Shown here piece after piece: positions 1 through 8,262 of a DNA stretch of 64,000 nt. The notes under the pieces are model-generated. The model saw only the letters and a program-made list of their open reading frames with translations. It was not told the origin of the DNA and searched no databases. The stretch spans positions 62,001 through 126,000 of the forward strand of contig CAMHMH010000006.1 in the NCBI GenBank assembly GCA_946186205.1. The letters are read 5' to 3'. Each line of letters opens with the position of its first letter. The stretch's first letter is position 1. This stretch comes from an uncultured Fretibacterium sp. (GTDB taxonomy: Bacteria; Synergistota; Synergistia; Synergistales; Aminobacteriaceae). A program made the position numbers and the translations under genes.

Positions 1-2370
1 GATGTCGGTGAATTTCCCGGAAGCATCAGCCTTAAGTGAGTAAGTACCCTCAAGATCTTTAAGCTCAGGAATGAATCCCAGCTCCAGATCCTGAACATTT
101 GCATTTGCGCTCAATGTTGAGTTGTTGAGATTCACTTCTGCATTGAGAGCCGCCGAGCCTTTCGGGAGTTCTGCGTGAGCGTTGCTGACCGTCAAAATGT
201 TGTCGCGGAATGTTACAGGTACTTCAGCATTTCCGAGAGTGTAGCCCGCATAGCCCGCGTTTTGTGCAGTCAATACCGCGCCCGCCGTTATGGTTTTCGT
301 GTCGTAGAAATTCCCGGAAGCGTCAGCAATGAGTGAGTACTTTCCCTTGAGATCTTTCAGCTGAGGAATGAATCGCAGGTCTAAATTCTCAGCGTCAGCA
401 ACCGCCGCAAAATTCCCGCTGTTGATGTCCGCTTCTGCCCTGACATTCGCAGAACTGCCGGGGAAACGTATGCTCGCGTCTGAAACTCTCAAGACTCCTC
501 CCGAAAATGTTATGGGTATGTCCATGTTGCCTTTCGTGATTTTGTCATACCCTGCGTTGCGAGCCGTCAAAACCGCGTCTGCCGTTATCGTTTTGAGGTC
601 GCTGAAATTTCCTGATGAGTTAGCTTTGAGACTGTACGAGCCTGATACACCTTTGAGAATGGGAATGCCTCCGAGATTTATATTGTTCGCGTCAGCATTG
701 GCCGTGAAGACTCCCGTAACAAGATTCGCTCCTGCCTTTGCGGAAATTCTCCCTTTTCCTATGTTCGCAGAAAGATCTTCAAGCTCCGCCGTGCTGTTCG
801 CAGCGTCATAATTTCCCTCAGCGTTAAGCCCTGTGAGTGTTACTCCGTATGCGCTGAGTCTGTCTGAAGTAATCTTGCCTGTAACGTTGAGAGCCTCAGA
901 GATTCGCACGGTTGCTGTGATTTTGCCGGAAGTTTTGCCGATGGTCTTTGCGAGTTCGGGGAATGTCCCAATCACTGACGGAACATCAAGACCAACGATC
1001 GACATTACGACGCTGTGAGGGAGAATATTGCCCTGCGAGTCTTTCGTTGCTTCACCCCGCGCGAAAATTTTGCCGCCGAAAGCCTTTCCGCTCATTGAGA
1101 TTTTCGGGGGCTGATTGGGAGTCAGTTTCACGTTTGCTGAGAGATTCTCCGCTGTCTTTATTCCCATTGCTGAGACTGACGGGACATTAGCCGCGAGTGA
1201 TGCCCTTGTGCGCTGAAGAAGCATCTGCATAACGTCTTCTGTGTACTCTGTAGCAACGTCAAATTTCACATGGCCGTTTTCACCTTTGAGTCTCACGTCA
1301 GGAGCAAAGAGACTCCCGATTTCTGTCAGCGAAATATTTTTGCCCTCGCCTTTTGCCGCGAATCTCATCCGCTCAATGTCGCCCGATACGCTGAGAGTGA
1401 GTCCCGCTGCCTTTGTGCTGAATGAAGCGTCATCAAGCGTGAAAATGTTTGTGCCGTTCCACGTGAATGGGAGCCGGAAATTAAGCGGAATGTTCATGAC
1501 CTCAGCGCGGGGCATTGATACGACTCCTGAAGCTGATATTGCGCCGTCAATATCCTTTGCTGAAATTTTCGCGTCAATCCGTCCCGTTGCTTTCATATCG
1601 GGAGATATTAGCCTCGTGAAGTCTTCAAGCTGTATAGCCGAGAGGAATAATTTTGCGTCGACGGGCTGAAGTCTTCCTGCAATTTTCCCTGTGCCCTTTG
1701 TGCCTATGCGTATGTCGGAGTTCGTTACTTCAAGCCGTGAGAGATTGAGAGTCGCATTTGCCTTCAAGGGTAATACGTTGTCGCGTGATGACAGTTTTGC
1801 GTCAAGAACGAATCGCCCGGCCTCGTTGAGAGTCAGCGCGTCAAGTTTGAGGTTTGCGTACGGAGTCCCGAAGAACATATCTTTCACGGAAATATTTGCG
1901 GGGTTGAGTCTAAGCTCGAAAGGTTCGGCGATCGGTTCGGGCTTGTCTTCAGATGATGGGGGGAAAACTGAAGCTATCTTCATGACGCTGTCAAGGTCTG
2001 TGCTGACTCCGTGAACGTTAAGCGACTTGATGAAGGGGAGTCCGTCCATCCCGGCAAGCACTAGATCCCAGTCAGGACTCACGGAAAAATGATTCAGAGT
2101 CAATAGATCTTTGTCCCCTGAAATGAGCCGCAAATTTCCGACTGAGTAACCATTTCTCAATGAGCCTTCAACGTTTTGAATCTCAACTTTCATGGGAGAA
2201 AGAAAGAAGCTGCCAGCGCGTTCAGCAAGAGGACGAACGAGCCATGAGCCTGTATCGAACCAAAAGAGCGCAACTCCCGCCGCAATAATTATGACGGAGA
2301 TATACACGAGATATTTTACGAGTGAACCTAAAAAGCGCACGATAAAATTCACATCCTGAAAAAATTTCAT
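1..2370 (-). CDS. TamB/AsmA-like envelope protein, C-terminus cut by window edge
   Basis: The frame is open from an ATG at 2370 to base 1, giving about 790 residues of a longer protein. The N-terminus has a short cytoplasmic stretch and one hydrophobic segment (residues about 12-35), followed by a long soluble region rich in beta-strand-like alternation and phrases such as SLRNGYSVGNLRLIS. This is the N-terminal layout of TamB/AsmA proteins, anchored in the inner membrane and spanning the periplasm to move lipids or outer membrane proteins. That would imply a diderm cell. Near the window edge the protein carries about 98-residue repeats (separate entry). It is divergent from topA. The family assignment rests on architecture and remembered sequence style, not on an alignment; another long AsmA-superfamily protein is possible. 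Confidence 0.72.
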   Translation of the reverse strand, partial: MKFFQDVNFIVRFLGSLVKYLVYISVIIIAAGVALFWFDTGSWLVRPLAERAGSFFLSPMKVEIQNVEGSLRNGYSVGNLRLISGDKDLLTLNHFSVSPDWDLVLAGMDGLPFIKSLNVHGVSTDLDSVMKIASVFPPSSEDKPEPIAEPFELRLNPANISVKDMFFGTPYANLKLDALTLNEAGRFVLDAKLSSRDNVLPLKANATLNLSRLEVTNSDIRIGTKGTGKIAGRLQPVDAKLFLSAIQLEDFTRLISPDMKATGRIDAKISAKDIDGAISASGVVSMPRAEVMNIPLNFRLPFTWNGTNIFTLDDASFSTKAAGLTLSVSGDIERMRFAAKGEGKNISLTEIGSLFAPDVRLKGENGHVKFDVATEYTEDVMQMLLQRTRASLAANVPSVSAMGIKTAENLSANVKLTPNQPPKISMSGKAFGGKIFARGEATKDSQGNILPHSVVMSIVGLDVPSVIGTFPELAKTIGKTSGKITATVRISEALNVTGKITSDRLSAYGVTLTGLNAEGNYDAANSTAELEDLSANIGKGRISAKAGANLVTGVFTANADANNINLGGIPILKGVSGSYSLKANSSGNFSDLKTITADAVLTARNAGYDKITKGNMDIPITFSGGVLRVSDASIRFPGSSANVRAEADINSGNFAAVADAENLDLRFIPQLKDLKGKYSLIADASGNFYDTKTITAGAVLTAQNAGYAGYTLGNAEVPVTFRDNILTVSNAHAELPKGSAALNAEVNLNNSTLSANANVQDLELGFIPELKDLEGTYSLKADASGKFTDI
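10..690 (-). repeat. Three internal ~295-bp repeats in the TamB-like gene
   Basis: Read on the minus strand, the segments around 10-100, 305-395 and 600-690 encode the same phrase with small changes: IPxLKDLxGxYSLxADASGxF, followed by a D-x-KTIT block in the two complete copies. Spacing is about 295 bases, or about 98 residues. Repeated beta-strand modules are expected in bridge-like lipid-transfer proteins, so this may be internal duplication of a structural unit. A further degenerate unit may lie near 900-1000. Confidence 0.7.
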
Positions 2371-2390
2371 TAATTATATTCTAAAAATTG

Positions 2391-2399
2391 TGATATAAA
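2391..2399 (+). promoter_or_regulatory. Candidate extended -10 for topA
   Basis: TGA followed by TATAAA fits an extended -10 element. The expected -35 position (2371-2376) holds only a weak AT-rich hexamer. A start of transcription about 7 bases downstream would leave only a very short leader before the ATG at 2416. This is motif reading only. Confidence 0.3.
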
Positions 2400-2415
2400 T
2401 TACTCTGTTCAAAAA

Positions 2416-4830
2416 ATGCAAATGGGGGTAATTATCATACCTGTTAAAAAAGAATCCTCACCAAAAAAAGAGGATACTAAAAAGAAAGCATTAGCCAAAA
2501 AAATAAAGGCCGTCTTAGAATCAGAGTCGCAAGAATCAAAAACAGCCAGCAGTTTGTCAGAGTCAGAAACGAAAGCCCCCCCGCGAATCAAGAAGGCTGT
2601 AGCGTCATCGTCATCAAAAACTTCAAAGGCCGGCACAAAATCATCATCATCAAAATCAACCTCATCAAAGACTTCAAAGACTTCAGCACGCAAATCACCG
2701 TCAAAATCTTCAGCACTCAAAACTTCATCAAGCAACAAGACTCTAATCATCGTTGAGTCTCCGTCAAAAGCCGCGACGCTCTCGAACATGCTCGGCAAAG
2801 GCTACGTAGTGAAATCGAGCAAAGGACACATGAAGGACTTGCCCAAGAGTCGAATGGCCATTGACATTGAGCACGGCTTCACGCCCGAATATATTCTTGT
2901 GAAGGGAAAAGCCGCCCTCAAGAATGAGCTTCTGCAGCTAGCATCGACCGCAAAAAATGTATTGCTTGCCTCAGACCCTGACAGAGAGGGAGAAGCTATA
3001 GCGTGGCACTTGGCGGACATACTCGGAGTGAATCTGGCTGAGAAATGCCGCGTTAGATTCTACGAGATCACAGAGAACGCCGTGAAACTTGCGGTGCAGA
3101 ACCCGGACTATATCGACACGAATAAAGTTGACGCACAGCAGGCGCGGAGGATTCTTGACCGTCTTGTGGGCTATACGCTGAGTCCATTGCTCTGGAAGAA
3201 GATTCGTTACGGGTTATCGGCGGGGCGTGTTCAGTCCGTAGCATTAAATCTTATCTGCGAACGTGAGCGCGAAATTCTAGCGTTTGTCCCTGATCCATAT
3301 TTTGTGATTACGGCACTCGCTGAAAACGGCGGGAATCATTACGAGCTTAAACCGTATAAACTTGACGGAAAATCTTTGCTGAAAGGTTCACTGCCTCTTT
3401 TGATTGACACTGAAGAGAAAGCGCAGGAGATAATAGCGGAGATAAAAGCAAATAAGATTGTTGTTACTGACTTCAAATCGAAGAACAGCCCTCACGCAGC
3501 CCCGGCACCATTCAGGACAAGCACGTTACAGCAGGAAGCATCGAGGCGGCTCAGCTTTGTCCCGGCTCACACGATGAGAATCGCTCAGGCACTTTACGAG
3601 GGACTGAACATTCCCGGACGCGGCCATATAGGACTCATAACGTACATGCGAACGGACAGCCTGAGAATTTCTGACGAGGCTATAGCGTCATGCCGTGAAT
3701 ATATTTTCGCTCACTACAAGAAAGATTATCTCCCTAAGAACCCGAATGTTTACGGAGCGTCGAGCAAGACAAAAATTCAGGACGCACACGAGGCAATAAG
3801 ACCGACTGACATAATACTAACGCCCGAAGCACTCGCAGGGACTCTCACGCCTGAGCAGCTCAAACTTTACTCGTTAATATGGCGGCGATTCACAGCGAGT
3901 CAGATGACCCCGGCAATCACAGCAAAGTCGACTCTGAAAGCTGAAGCCGGGCGCGTAACATTAAAGCAGGAAGGCGAGACATTAATTTTTGACGGCTGGA
4001 GTCTTTTGTGGCCATTAGATCTCAAAGGGAGCGAGCTTGAGAAAATTTCAGCGGGAGAAGTTCTGACTCTCAATGACATTCAGAGCGAGAAGAAGTACAC
4101 GAAGCCGCCCGCAAGATATTCAGAGGCAGGACTAATCAAGACGCTTGAGGAAAACGGAGTCGGCCGTCCTTCAACGTATGCAACGATAGCCGGGACGTTA
4201 GAGTCTCGCGGGTATATTGAGAAGAACGAGGAGAAGAGATTTTATCCGACGGCATTGGGAATGACTGTTGACGAATTTCTAGCGCAGTACTTCAACCGCA
4301 AAGACTTGTCATCAATCGTTGACGCAGGATTCACGGCGCAAATGGAGAAGGAGCTTGACGAGGTGGAAGAAGCCTCGCGCAAATGGCTTGATGTAGTGAG
4401 TCAGTTCTGGAATGAATTTTCAGCGACTCTCAACGAGGCAGAAGACGCGCCGAAAGTCCCATTGCCTGAACCTGAACCGATCGGTGAATTATGCCCTGAC
4501 TGCGGCCATGACCTTGTGAAAAAGCGGGGGCGTTTCGGTGAGTTCATTGCTTGCTCGAATTATCCTGCGTGCAAATATACCCGTCCCATTCTCAGCAAGA
4601 TAGGCGTAACGTGTCCCAAGTGCGGAGAAGGCGAGATCGTGAAGCGCAAGAGCAAAAAGGGAAGGACATTTTACGGCTGCTCGCGTTATCCTGAATGCGA
4701 TTATGTTGCGTGGAATCGTCCTGCGGGTGAAAAGTGCCCGGAGTGCGGCGAGGATTTGTACGTGAAAGGGTCAACGATATTCTGCGCCAAGTGCAAATAC
4801 AAAGCAGAGGCTGAGTCGTCAGCTGAGTAA
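2416..4830 (+). CDS. topA: DNA topoisomerase I with a long basic N-terminal extension
   Basis: Type IA topoisomerase that relaxes negative supercoils. The Toprim domain starts near residue 108 (TLIIVESPSKAATL), with the DPDREGEAIAWHL acidic motif after it. The active-site tyrosine is residue 410 in GLITYMRTDS. The C-terminus carries three zinc ribbons (CPDCG, CPKCG and CPECG pairs from about residue 693 on). The first 107 residues are an unusual Lys/Ser-rich low-complexity tail absent from standard enzymes; such tails can bind DNA or RNA (inference). The ATG at 2416 has no clear ribosome-binding site. A G-run at 2424-2428 followed by ATT/ATC codons leaves the true start uncertain by a few codons. 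A terminator follows the stop closely. Confidence 0.97.
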   Translation: MQMGVIIIPVKKESSPKKEDTKKKALAKKIKAVLESESQESKTASSLSESETKAPPRIKKAVASSSSKTSKAGTKSSSSKSTSSKTSKTSARKSPSKSSALKTSSSNKTLIIVESPSKAATLSNMLGKGYVVKSSKGHMKDLPKSRMAIDIEHGFTPEYILVKGKAALKNELLQLASTAKNVLLASDPDREGEAIAWHLADILGVNLAEKCRVRFYEITENAVKLAVQNPDYIDTNKVDAQQARRILDRLVGYTLSPLLWKKIRYGLSAGRVQSVALNLICEREREILAFVPDPYFVITALAENGGNHYELKPYKLDGKSLLKGSLPLLIDTEEKAQEIIAEIKANKIVVTDFKSKNSPHAAPAPFRTSTLQQEASRRLSFVPAHTMRIAQALYEGLNIPGRGHIGLITYMRTDSLRISDEAIASCREYIFAHYKKDYLPKNPNVYGASSKTKIQDAHEAIRPTDIILTPEALAGTLTPEQLKLYSLIWRRFTASQMTPAITAKSTLKAEAGRVTLKQEGETLIFDGWSLLWPLDLKGSELEKISAGEVLTLNDIQSEKKYTKPPARYSEAGLIKTLEENGVGRPSTYATIAGTLESRGYIEKNEEKRFYPTALGMTVDEFLAQYFNRKDLSSIVDAGFTAQMEKELDEVEEASRKWLDVVSQFWNEFSATLNEAEDAPKVPLPEPEPIGELCPDCGHDLVKKRGRFGEFIACSNYPACKYTRPILSKIGVTCPKCGEGEIVKRKSKKGRTFYGCSRYPECDYVAWNRPAGEKCPECGEDLYVKGSTIFCAKCKYKAEAESSAE

Positions 4831-4836
4831 CAAAAT

Positions 4837-4866
4837 CCCCTCCCGTAAAAATTCTCAGGAGGGGTA
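4837..4866 (+). terminator. Rho-independent terminator after topA
   Basis: CCCCTCC (4837-4843) pairs with GGAGGGG (4858-4864) around a 14-base loop and is followed by an A/T-rich tail. It belongs to a family of near-identical terminators also at 5458, 8229 and 25052. Confidence 0.8.
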
Positions 4867-4946
4867 AAAATTTATTTTCCTTCACAAAGTTACTGATAAT
4901 AAATGAAATCATTCAGTCAATACTTGTTGCATAAATTACGTACTAC

Positions 4947-4976
4947 TTGACAAAGCCCCCCCCCCCCCCTTATAAG
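4947..4976 (+). promoter_or_regulatory. Sigma70-like promoter with a homopolymeric spacer
   Basis: A perfect TTGACA (-35) at 4947-4952 is followed after 18 bases by TATAAG (-10) at 4971-4976. Of the 18 spacer bases, 14 are an unbroken C run. Gain or loss of one or two C residues would change the -35/-10 distance, which is a known way to switch promoters on and off in phase-variable genes. The promoter faces the small membrane-protein gene starting at 5019. Confidence 0.7.
4956..4969 (+). repeat. C14 homopolymer tract
   Basis: Fourteen consecutive C residues lie inside the spacer of the promoter above. No comparable homopolymer was noticed elsewhere in the window. Runs of this length slip readily during replication; this sits exactly where length would affect transcription. 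Confidence 0.95.
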
Positions 4977-5018
4977 TTATCATTACAGCTAATTTTATCG
5001 TCAAGGGGGATTTATCGC

Positions 5019-5441
5019 ATGGATGATGATGCCAAATTAGGTTGCGGATGTGTTATTGTCGTTTTGGCCATGCTTGGTATTATTGGTGCTGTTGGCGGAT
5101 TATTCACGGGTGATTTTAAGGTTATGTCGGTCGGAATCGCTTTTTTGTTCCCATATCTTCTTTCAGTGTTAGGGAAGCGTCAAGAAGAAAAAGAAGAGAA
5201 AGAAAAACGCGAGCGCAACGAAAAACTTGCACAAGCTGCCCTCAATGGTGATACTGAAGCGCAATATGAACTCGGACGCAATCTCGTCAACAGAGGCTAC
5301 GAATCCGAGGGAGTGAGCTACCTTCAGAAAGCCGCCGACAAAGGACACGAAGAAGCCCGCAGATTCCTTGAGGATTACCGCGCAAAAATACAGCTTGAAG
5401 AAAAAACAAGGCGCGTTGACGACCTCGCAGGCAAACTGTAA
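5019..5441 (+). CDS. Small membrane protein with a Sel1-like repeat
   Basis: 140 residues from the ATG at 5019, which follows AAGGGGGA (5003-5010) at good distance. An upstream in-frame extension would read through the C14 tract as prolines and is rejected. Residues about 8-33 and 38-52 are hydrophobic and probably form a membrane hairpin. A highly charged E/K/R helix (about 53-70) follows. The C-terminal half (AQYELGRNLVNRGYESEGVSYL...GHEEARRFL) has the spacing of Sel1/TPR-type repeats that bind other proteins. No specific function is recognised. A bidirectional terminator follows. The promoter makes this a candidate phase-variable gene. Confidence 0.75.
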   Translation: MDDDAKLGCGCVIVVLAMLGIIGAVGGLFTGDFKVMSVGIAFLFPYLLSVLGKRQEEKEEKEKRERNEKLAQAALNGDTEAQYELGRNLVNRGYESEGVSYLQKAADKGHEEARRFLEDYRAKIQLEEKTRRVDDLAGKL

Positions 5442-5457
5442 GAGCGCAAAAAAAATT

Positions 5458-5484
5458 CCCCTCCCGATTCTGTGTCAGGAGGGG
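5458..5484. terminator. Bidirectional terminator between convergent genes
   Basis: CCCCTCC (5458-5464) pairs with GGAGGGG (5478-5484). An A-run on the left serves the minus-strand rsfS transcript and a T-rich stretch on the right serves the plus-strand transcript. Confidence 0.8.
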
Positions 5485-5489
5485 CAAAA

Positions 5490-5801
5490 TTATTCTTCCC
5501 AGAGTCTTTCGAGCCTGTAGAAATCTCTTCCCTTGTGGCTGAAAACGTGAACAACTACGTCCCCGCCGTCAAGCAATCGCCAGTTCAAACTATGCTCGCC
5601 CTCAATCCGGCACTTTCTCCCGGAGCGAGTCAGAATCTCCTCGGCCGTCTCAGAAAGAGTCCTCATGTGAGTCTCTGAGTTTCCCGTAACAAGAACAAAC
5701 GCATCTGCAAGCCCGCCTTTGTCCTTTAGGTCTAACGTGATTATGTTTTCTCCGCTCTTTGCGTCTAATGCTGTCGTGATTTCCTGAAGTATTCCGTTCA
5801 T
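5490..5801 (-). CDS. rsfS: Ribosome silencing factor RsfS
   Basis: 103 residues, the usual length for RsfS (Iojap). Members bind ribosomal protein uL14 and block subunit joining during starvation. Family features visible are the LDLKDKGGLADAFVLVTGNSETHMRTL block and the C-terminal DVVVHVFSHKGRDFYRLERLW. It starts at the base after the upstream kdgK stop region (one base between), so it is probably cotranscribed with the sugar-acid genes. That is an unusual partner, because rsfS normally sits with nadD. Confidence 0.95.
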   Translation of the reverse strand: MNGILQEITTALDAKSGENIITLDLKDKGGLADAFVLVTGNSETHMRTLSETAEEILTRSGRKCRIEGEHSLNWRLLDGGDVVVHVFSHKGRDFYRLERLWEE

Positions 5802-5802
5802 T

Positions 5803-6900
5803 TTATCGCTTTACTCTCGCTCCTGCTCCTCCCATTATCGCTTCGACTTCCTTAACGTTTGCCATTGACGTATCACCCGGAGTCGTCATCGCCAACGCGC
5901 CATGAGCCGCGCCGTAATTCACTGCCTTTTCAGGGTCGCCCGTTGTCATTAACCCGTATACGAGTCCTGAAGCAAACGAATCACCGCCGCCGACTCTGTC
6001 CATAATCTCGAGGCCGTCATAAGCCCGGGACATATAGATTTCACCGTCAGCCCAGCAAATTGCTTTCCAGTCGTTTACCGTCGCTGTTCGCACTGTGCGC
6101 AATGTCGTCGCTACTGCCTTAAAGTTAGGATATGCTTTCGCGGCCTCGCCTATCATTTTTTTGTAGCCGTCAAGATTGAGTTCCTTCAAATTCTCGTCGT
6201 TCCCCTCAATCTGAAAGCCTAAGCACGCCGTGAAGTCCTCTTCATTTCCTATCATGACATCAACATATTGTGCTACTTCCTTGTTGACCTCTTGAGCTTT
6301 TGACTGTCCCCCGATCGCGCTCCACATTGACGGGCGGTAATTGAGATCGTAAGAAATCAGAGTCCCATACTTTTTGGCCGTCCTGCAAGCAGCGATTACT
6401 GTATCACATGCCTGCTCGGACAATGCCGCGTAAATTCCGCCGGTGTGAAGCCATCTTACTCCGAGCTTGCCGAAAATATAATCAAAGTCGAAATCTTCCG
6501 GGGTCGCCTGAGATATAGCTGTGTTCGCCCGGTCTGAGCAGCCCACAGCACCGCGAATCCCGAAGCCCCTCTCGGTGAAGTTAAGACCGTTGCGGCAGAT
6601 GCGCCCGATTCCGTCTGTCTTCTTCCAGTGTATCAAGCTCGTATCGACTCCGCCCTGCTCGATAAGGTCAAGCATGAGCCTTCCGATTTCGTTATCCGCA
6701 AAAGCTGTGATTACCGCCGTGTGCATTCCGAAGCATTTGTGAAGGCCGCGAATCACGTTGTATTCTCCGCCGCCTTCCCACGCCCTGAATGAACGCGCCG
6801 TACGTATTCTCCCTTCGCCGGGGTCAAGCCTCAGCATTACCTCACCGAGACTCACTGCGTCAAACTTGCACTCATTCGCAGGTCTCAAATTAAGCTCCAT
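5803..6900 (-). CDS. kdgK: PfkB-family kinase, probable 2-keto-3-deoxygluconate kinase
   Basis: 365 residues. The N-terminal SLGEVMLRLDPGEGRI and the C-terminal DRVGGGDSFASGL (ATP/catalytic aspartate signature) mark the PfkB/ribokinase fold. The expected reaction is ATP-dependent phosphorylation of 2-keto-3-deoxygluconate (or the galacto epimer) to the 6-phosphate. This fits its place directly downstream of KDPG aldolase (3 bases apart) and near an IlvD/Edd dehydratase and GntP permease. Substrate is inferred from context; the fold is certain. The ATG at 6900 is preceded by a GGGGG-type ribosome site. Confidence 0.88.
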   Translation of the reverse strand: MELNLRPANECKFDAVSLGEVMLRLDPGEGRIRTARSFRAWEGGGEYNVIRGLHKCFGMHTAVITAFADNEIGRLMLDLIEQGGVDTSLIHWKKTDGIGRICRNGLNFTERGFGIRGAVGCSDRANTAISQATPEDFDFDYIFGKLGVRWLHTGGIYAALSEQACDTVIAACRTAKKYGTLISYDLNYRPSMWSAIGGQSKAQEVNKEVAQYVDVMIGNEEDFTACLGFQIEGNDENLKELNLDGYKKMIGEAAKAYPNFKAVATTLRTVRTATVNDWKAICWADGEIYMSRAYDGLEIMDRVGGGDSFASGLVYGLMTTGDPEKAVNYGAAHGALAMTTPGDTSMANVKEVEAIMGGAGARVKR

Positions 6901-6903
6901 GAT

Positions 6904-7539
6904 TTACCCCCTTATTTCTTTTACGATCTCTGATGCTTCTTTCACGAGGGCTGCTACTTTGTCCCATTCGCCAGCAGAAACAAGATCCTTCTTCACCATC
7001 CAGCTTCCGCCGCAAGCAATTATTCTGTTGTACGCAAGGTAATCACGCACATTTTTTGCGTTGATTCCGCCCGTCGGCATAAATTTCAAGTCAACATACG
7101 CCGCCGCGACAGCCTTAATCATTGCGAGTCCCCCGGCGTTTTCAGCGGGGAAAAACTTCACGACCTTCAGCCCTAACTCTAACGCCTGTTCCATCTCGCT
7201 GGGAGTCTGTGTGCCGGGTGTTACCGGGACGCTGTTGTCTATGCAGTACTGTACGATTTTGGGATTCAGCCCGGGCGAAACGATAAATTTTGCTCCGGCG
7301 TTCATGGCTCTGTCGGCTTGTTCCTTCGTCAAGACTGTACCGGCTCCAACGAGCATGTTGGGAAATTCGCGCGACATTATTCGGATTGACTCTTCTGCTG
7401 CTGATGTCCTGAATGTTACTTCAGCGCAGGGCAGTCCGTTTTCACACAAAACTTTTGCGAGCGATGCTGCGTCTTTGGGATCATCAAGAACTACTACGGG
7501 AATGATTCCTATCTTGCTGAACTGCTCAAATATCAACAT
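6904..7539 (-). CDS. eda: KDPG aldolase (Eda)
   Basis: 211 residues, typical Eda length. It cleaves 2-keto-3-deoxy-6-phosphogluconate to pyruvate and glyceraldehyde 3-phosphate. The Schiff-base lysine is in VVKFFPAE, the catalytic glutamate in AEVTFRT, and GAGTVL and PTGGI are the phosphate-binding loops. AGGAGATGAAAC precedes the ATG. It is followed 3 bases later by kdgK, so the pair forms the lower half of a semi-phosphorylative Entner-Doudoroff route. Confidence 0.95.
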   Translation of the reverse strand: MLIFEQFSKIGIIPVVVLDDPKDAASLAKVLCENGLPCAEVTFRTSAAEESIRIMSREFPNMLVGAGTVLTKEQADRAMNAGAKFIVSPGLNPKIVQYCIDNSVPVTPGTQTPSEMEQALELGLKVVKFFPAENAGGLAMIKAVAAAYVDLKFMPTGGINAKNVRDYLAYNRIIACGGSWMVKKDLVSAGEWDKVAALVKEASEIVKEIRG

Positions 7540-7577
7540 GTTTCATCTCCTAAATGTTAAAGGGTAGTGATAAGTTA

Positions 7578-8201
7578 TTATAGCTGTATTCTAAGATAAT
7601 TTCTCACTTGCTCACGGTCGCTGCCTGTCAGAATCGGAATGAGCCTGTTAATTTCGTCAATGCTCTTATCCCACCACCTGAAGCGAAGCAGCAAATCAAT
7701 CAATTCATCGTCAAAGCGTTTGCGGATGAGTCTTGCAGGATTTCCCGCGTAAACTCCATACGGCTCAAGGTCAGAAGCTACTGTGCTGTTCAGGCCGATA
7801 ATTACACCGTCGCCGACATTAACGCCCGGAAGTATCGTTACGTTCTGCCCTATCCATACATCATTGCCGACAACTGTATCACCCTTCAAAGGCAAATCCG
7901 ACATGGCCGGGGGATTCTGATTCCATCCGTCAAAGATATAAAACGGATATGCAGTAACCGCATTCATCTGGTGATTCGCGCCGTTCATGACAAATTCGAC
8001 TCCCGCTGCTATCTGGCAGAATTTCCCGATAATCAGTTTGTCGCCTATGAAGTCATAATGATGTGTAACGTGAGATTCAAAATCTTTGTCAGCGAAATAC
8101 GTGAAGTCCCCTACAATAATATTTGGGTTCGTGATTGTCGGCTTTATGTATGTGATATTCGCTCCGTTCACCGGGAATATTTCTGACGGGTCTGGTGTCA
8201 A
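7578..8201 (-). CDS. Vat-family hexapeptide acyltransferase
   Basis: About 207 residues from a TTG at 8201, chosen because GGAGG lies 8 bases upstream; a further in-frame TTG at 8225 would bury that site. Left-handed beta-helix hexapeptide repeats are visible (VGNDVWIGQNVTILPGVNVGDGVIIGLNSTVAS), with the loop histidine region NGANHQMNAVTAYPF and the DNxPxRxIRKRF-like C-terminus (YAGNPARLIRKRFDD). This is the layout of Vat/CatB xenobiotic acetyltransferases (streptogramin A, chloramphenicol). Related enzymes also acetylate sugars. It lies between eda and the dehydratase but behind the dehydratase terminator, so it may be transcribed separately. The substrate is unknown. Confidence 0.88.
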   Translation of the reverse strand: MTPDPSEIFPVNGANITYIKPTITNPNIIVGDFTYFADKDFESHVTHHYDFIGDKLIIGKFCQIAAGVEFVMNGANHQMNAVTAYPFYIFDGWNQNPPAMSDLPLKGDTVVGNDVWIGQNVTILPGVNVGDGVIIGLNSTVASDLEPYGVYAGNPARLIRKRFDDELIDLLLRFRWWDKSIDEINRLIPILTGSDREQVRNYLRIQL

Positions 8202-8228
8202 ATTTCTGACCTCCTGAAATAACAATAA

Positions 8229-8251
8229 CCCCTCCGAACATGTCAGAGGGG
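8229..8251 (-). terminator. Terminator after the dehydratase gene
   Basis: CCCCTC (8229-8234) pairs with GAGGGG (8246-8251) around an 11-base loop, followed on the minus strand by a T-rich stretch. It separates the dehydratase from the acyltransferase. Confidence 0.7.
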
Positions 8252-8262
8252 AAAAATTATTC

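Noticed and set aside
368-2014. Several plus-strand open frames over the TamB-like gene
   Set aside because: They are antisense shadows of a continuous minus-strand gene and have no ribosome sites.
4947-5018. N-terminal extension of the Sel1-like protein through the C-run
   Set aside because: It would encode a proline run from promoter sequence; the ATG at 5019 has a proper ribosome site.
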